Source: Clostridium sp. (GTDB taxonomy: Bacteria; Bacillota; Clostridia; Lachnospirales; Lachnospiraceae). Taken from it: a DNA stretch of 64,000 nucleotides. The translations under genes were made by a program, and so were the position numbers. Where the stretch lies: assembly GCA_023664605.1 (NCBI GenBank), contig JAMPFF010000011.1:16219-80218 (forward strand), read 5' to 3'. The notes beneath the pieces were generated by a model. It saw only the letters and a program-made list of their open reading frames with translations. It did not search any database and was not told the origin of the DNA. Shown here piece by piece: positions 62,966 through 64,000 of the stretch (position 1 is its first letter; every line of letters starts with the position of its first letter).

Positions 62966-64000
62966 ATGTATCAAATCGATTTTGAAAATCCGATTCATGT
63001 ATTTTTTATAGGCATAGGCGGCATCAGTATGAGCGGCCTTGCCGAAATTCTTCTCTCAAAAGGATTTACGGTATCCGGTTCCGACAGACAGCAATCTTCT
63101 CTCACCGAGGCTTTGACCGGCAAAGGCGCTCATGTTTATTATGGACAGAAAAAAGAAAACCTTGCATACCGTCCTGATTTAATTGTATATACAAGCGCCA
63201 TCAAAAATGACAATCCGGAATTTGTGGCCGGCATGGAGCTTGGCATCCCGTTTTTGACCAGAGCGCAGCTTCTCGGACAGATGATGAAAAATTACAAAAT
63301 CCCCGTCGCTGTCAGCGGCACACACGGGAAAACAACCACGACCTCCATGTTATCCCAGATTTTACTGGAAGCGGACTGTGACCCGACCTTGTCCATTGGC
63401 GGCATCTATCAGGCTATCGGCGGCAATATCCGTGTCGGAGGCTCCGACTATTTTGTAACCGAAGCATGTGAATACACGAACAGTTTTTTAAGCTTTTTCC
63501 CCAAAATCGGGATTATCCTGAATGTCGAAGAAGACCATATGGATTTTTTCAAAGATATTGATGATATCCGCCACTCCTTCCACAAATTTGCCGGGCTGCT
63601 GCCTCCCGAAGGAACGCTTATTATCAACGGCGATATTCCACAAATACAAAAAATAGCAAGCGGACTGTCCTGCCATATCGTTACTTACGGGGCGTCTTCT
63701 GCCTACGATTATTATCCCGCCGATATCACTTATGACGAGTTTGGACACCCGTCTTTTACGCTGATGGAAAAAGGCGGCCATACGGCCGGTTCCTATACCC
63801 TCCGCGTTCCGGGCCTCTATAATGTATACAATGCCATTGCCGCCATTGCTGCCGCCAAGGTTCTTGCCATCGCCGACGACGCAATCGCTGGCGCCTTACT
63901 TCACTTTAACGGAACCGACAGGCGCTTCGAGTACAAGGGGCAGGTAAACGGCATCACTATAATAGATGATTATGCGCATCATCCCACAGAAATTACTGCA
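62966..64000 (+). CDS. murC: UDP-N-acetylmuramate-L-alanine ligase, N-terminal part (cut by window edge)
   Basis: 345 residues are present of about 455-460 expected. The Rossmann domain has FIGIGGISMSGLAE near 15; the ATP loop is SGTHGKTTTTSM near 117; NVEEDHMDFF near 186 is the central-domain catalytic block; the C-terminal domain begins with NGTDRRFEYKG and DDYAHHPTEI. It adds L-Ala to UDP-MurNAc. It diverges from glgC. Confidence 0.95.
   Translation, partial: MYQIDFENPIHVFFIGIGGISMSGLAEILLSKGFTVSGSDRQQSSLTEALTGKGAHVYYGQKKENLAYRPDLIVYTSAIKNDNPEFVAGMELGIPFLTRAQLLGQMMKNYKIPVAVSGTHGKTTTTSMLSQILLEADCDPTLSIGGIYQAIGGNIRVGGSDYFVTEACEYTNSFLSFFPKIGIILNVEEDHMDFFKDIDDIRHSFHKFAGLLPPEGTLIINGDIPQIQKIASGLSCHIVTYGASSAYDYYPADITYDEFGHPSFTLMEKGGHTAGSYTLRVPGLYNVYNAIAAIAAAKVLAIADDAIAGALLHFNGTDRRFEYKGQVNGITIIDDYAHHPTEITA

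Noticed and set aside
1-64000. CRISPR arrays, insertion sequences, prophage genes, rRNA or tRNA.
   Set aside because: No regularly spaced repeats, transposase, integrase or phage-like proteins and no cloverleaf with CCA end were noticed.

Overview
The window is a stretch of a spore-forming, probably motile, low-to-moderate GC Firmicute chromosome, most likely a Lachnospiraceae (Clostridia). The basis is the gene set: SpoIID, a SpoIIQ-like protein, a SipL-like SPOCS/LysM protein, SpoVT and SpoVG; paired GlgC/GlgD; the two-subunit dihydroorotate dehydrogenase PyrD/PyrK; a chemoreceptor; strong AGGAGG ribosome sites; and an exact sigma-E promoter. No rRNA, tRNA, insertion sequence, prophage or CRISPR was seen. 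Nearly all genes are on the minus strand; the plus strand carries only a serine hydrolase, plsC, degV plus an Eis-like acetyltransferase, a C39-like peptidase and the 5' part of murC.

1-11 kb: a GntR regulator (cut by the window edge) and ispE form an operon whose promoter is overlapped by palindromes that look like GntR operators. A serine hydrolase diverges from it. Then come a small protein with a sigma-28-like promoter, an esterase / bactofilin / degenerate LytM operon, the SipL-like gene behind a consensus sigma-E promoter, and a PrcB-like lipoprotein followed by pyrC-pyrK-pyrD.

11-31 kb: plsC, a GH9-like lipoprotein that seems to have lost its catalytic residues, an amidohydrolase, spoIIQ-like and spoIID (sporulation pair), an EF-hand-rich protein, a LamG protein, a YbhJ-like hydratase, a chemoreceptor with a long structured leader, hflX, glgP and a eukaryote-type ileS.

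30.8-41 kb: a visibly AT-richer surface-glycan locus read from one strong promoter: MBOAT acyltransferase, SGNH partner, GT-C enzyme, GT2 (GtrB/DPM-like), an alpha/alpha-toroid protein, a ferredoxin / F420-dehydrogenase-beta protein, GtrA and a LIC_10190-like membrane protein. It abuts ileS. This is the most system-like part of the window: it looks able to make, flip or transfer and O-acetylate a glycan, with an unexplained redox enzyme and toroid protein at its centre.

41-64 kb: degV and an Eis-like acetyltransferase; an oligopeptide ABC transporter operon (oppA-D-F-B-C) ending in an M20 amidohydrolase; a C39-like peptidase and spoVT; ddl, a membrane-anchored MurF-like ligase and an alpha/beta hydrolase; a 35-residue small protein; mfd, pth, spoVG; glgD/glgC; and murC running off the edge.

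Two cross-cutting observations: short perfect palindromes recur in tandem at several intergenic places, two of them overlapping stop codons, with one 20-base unit repeated almost exactly at 7.1 and 10.8 kb; and three unrelated genes share sigma-28-like promoter elements.
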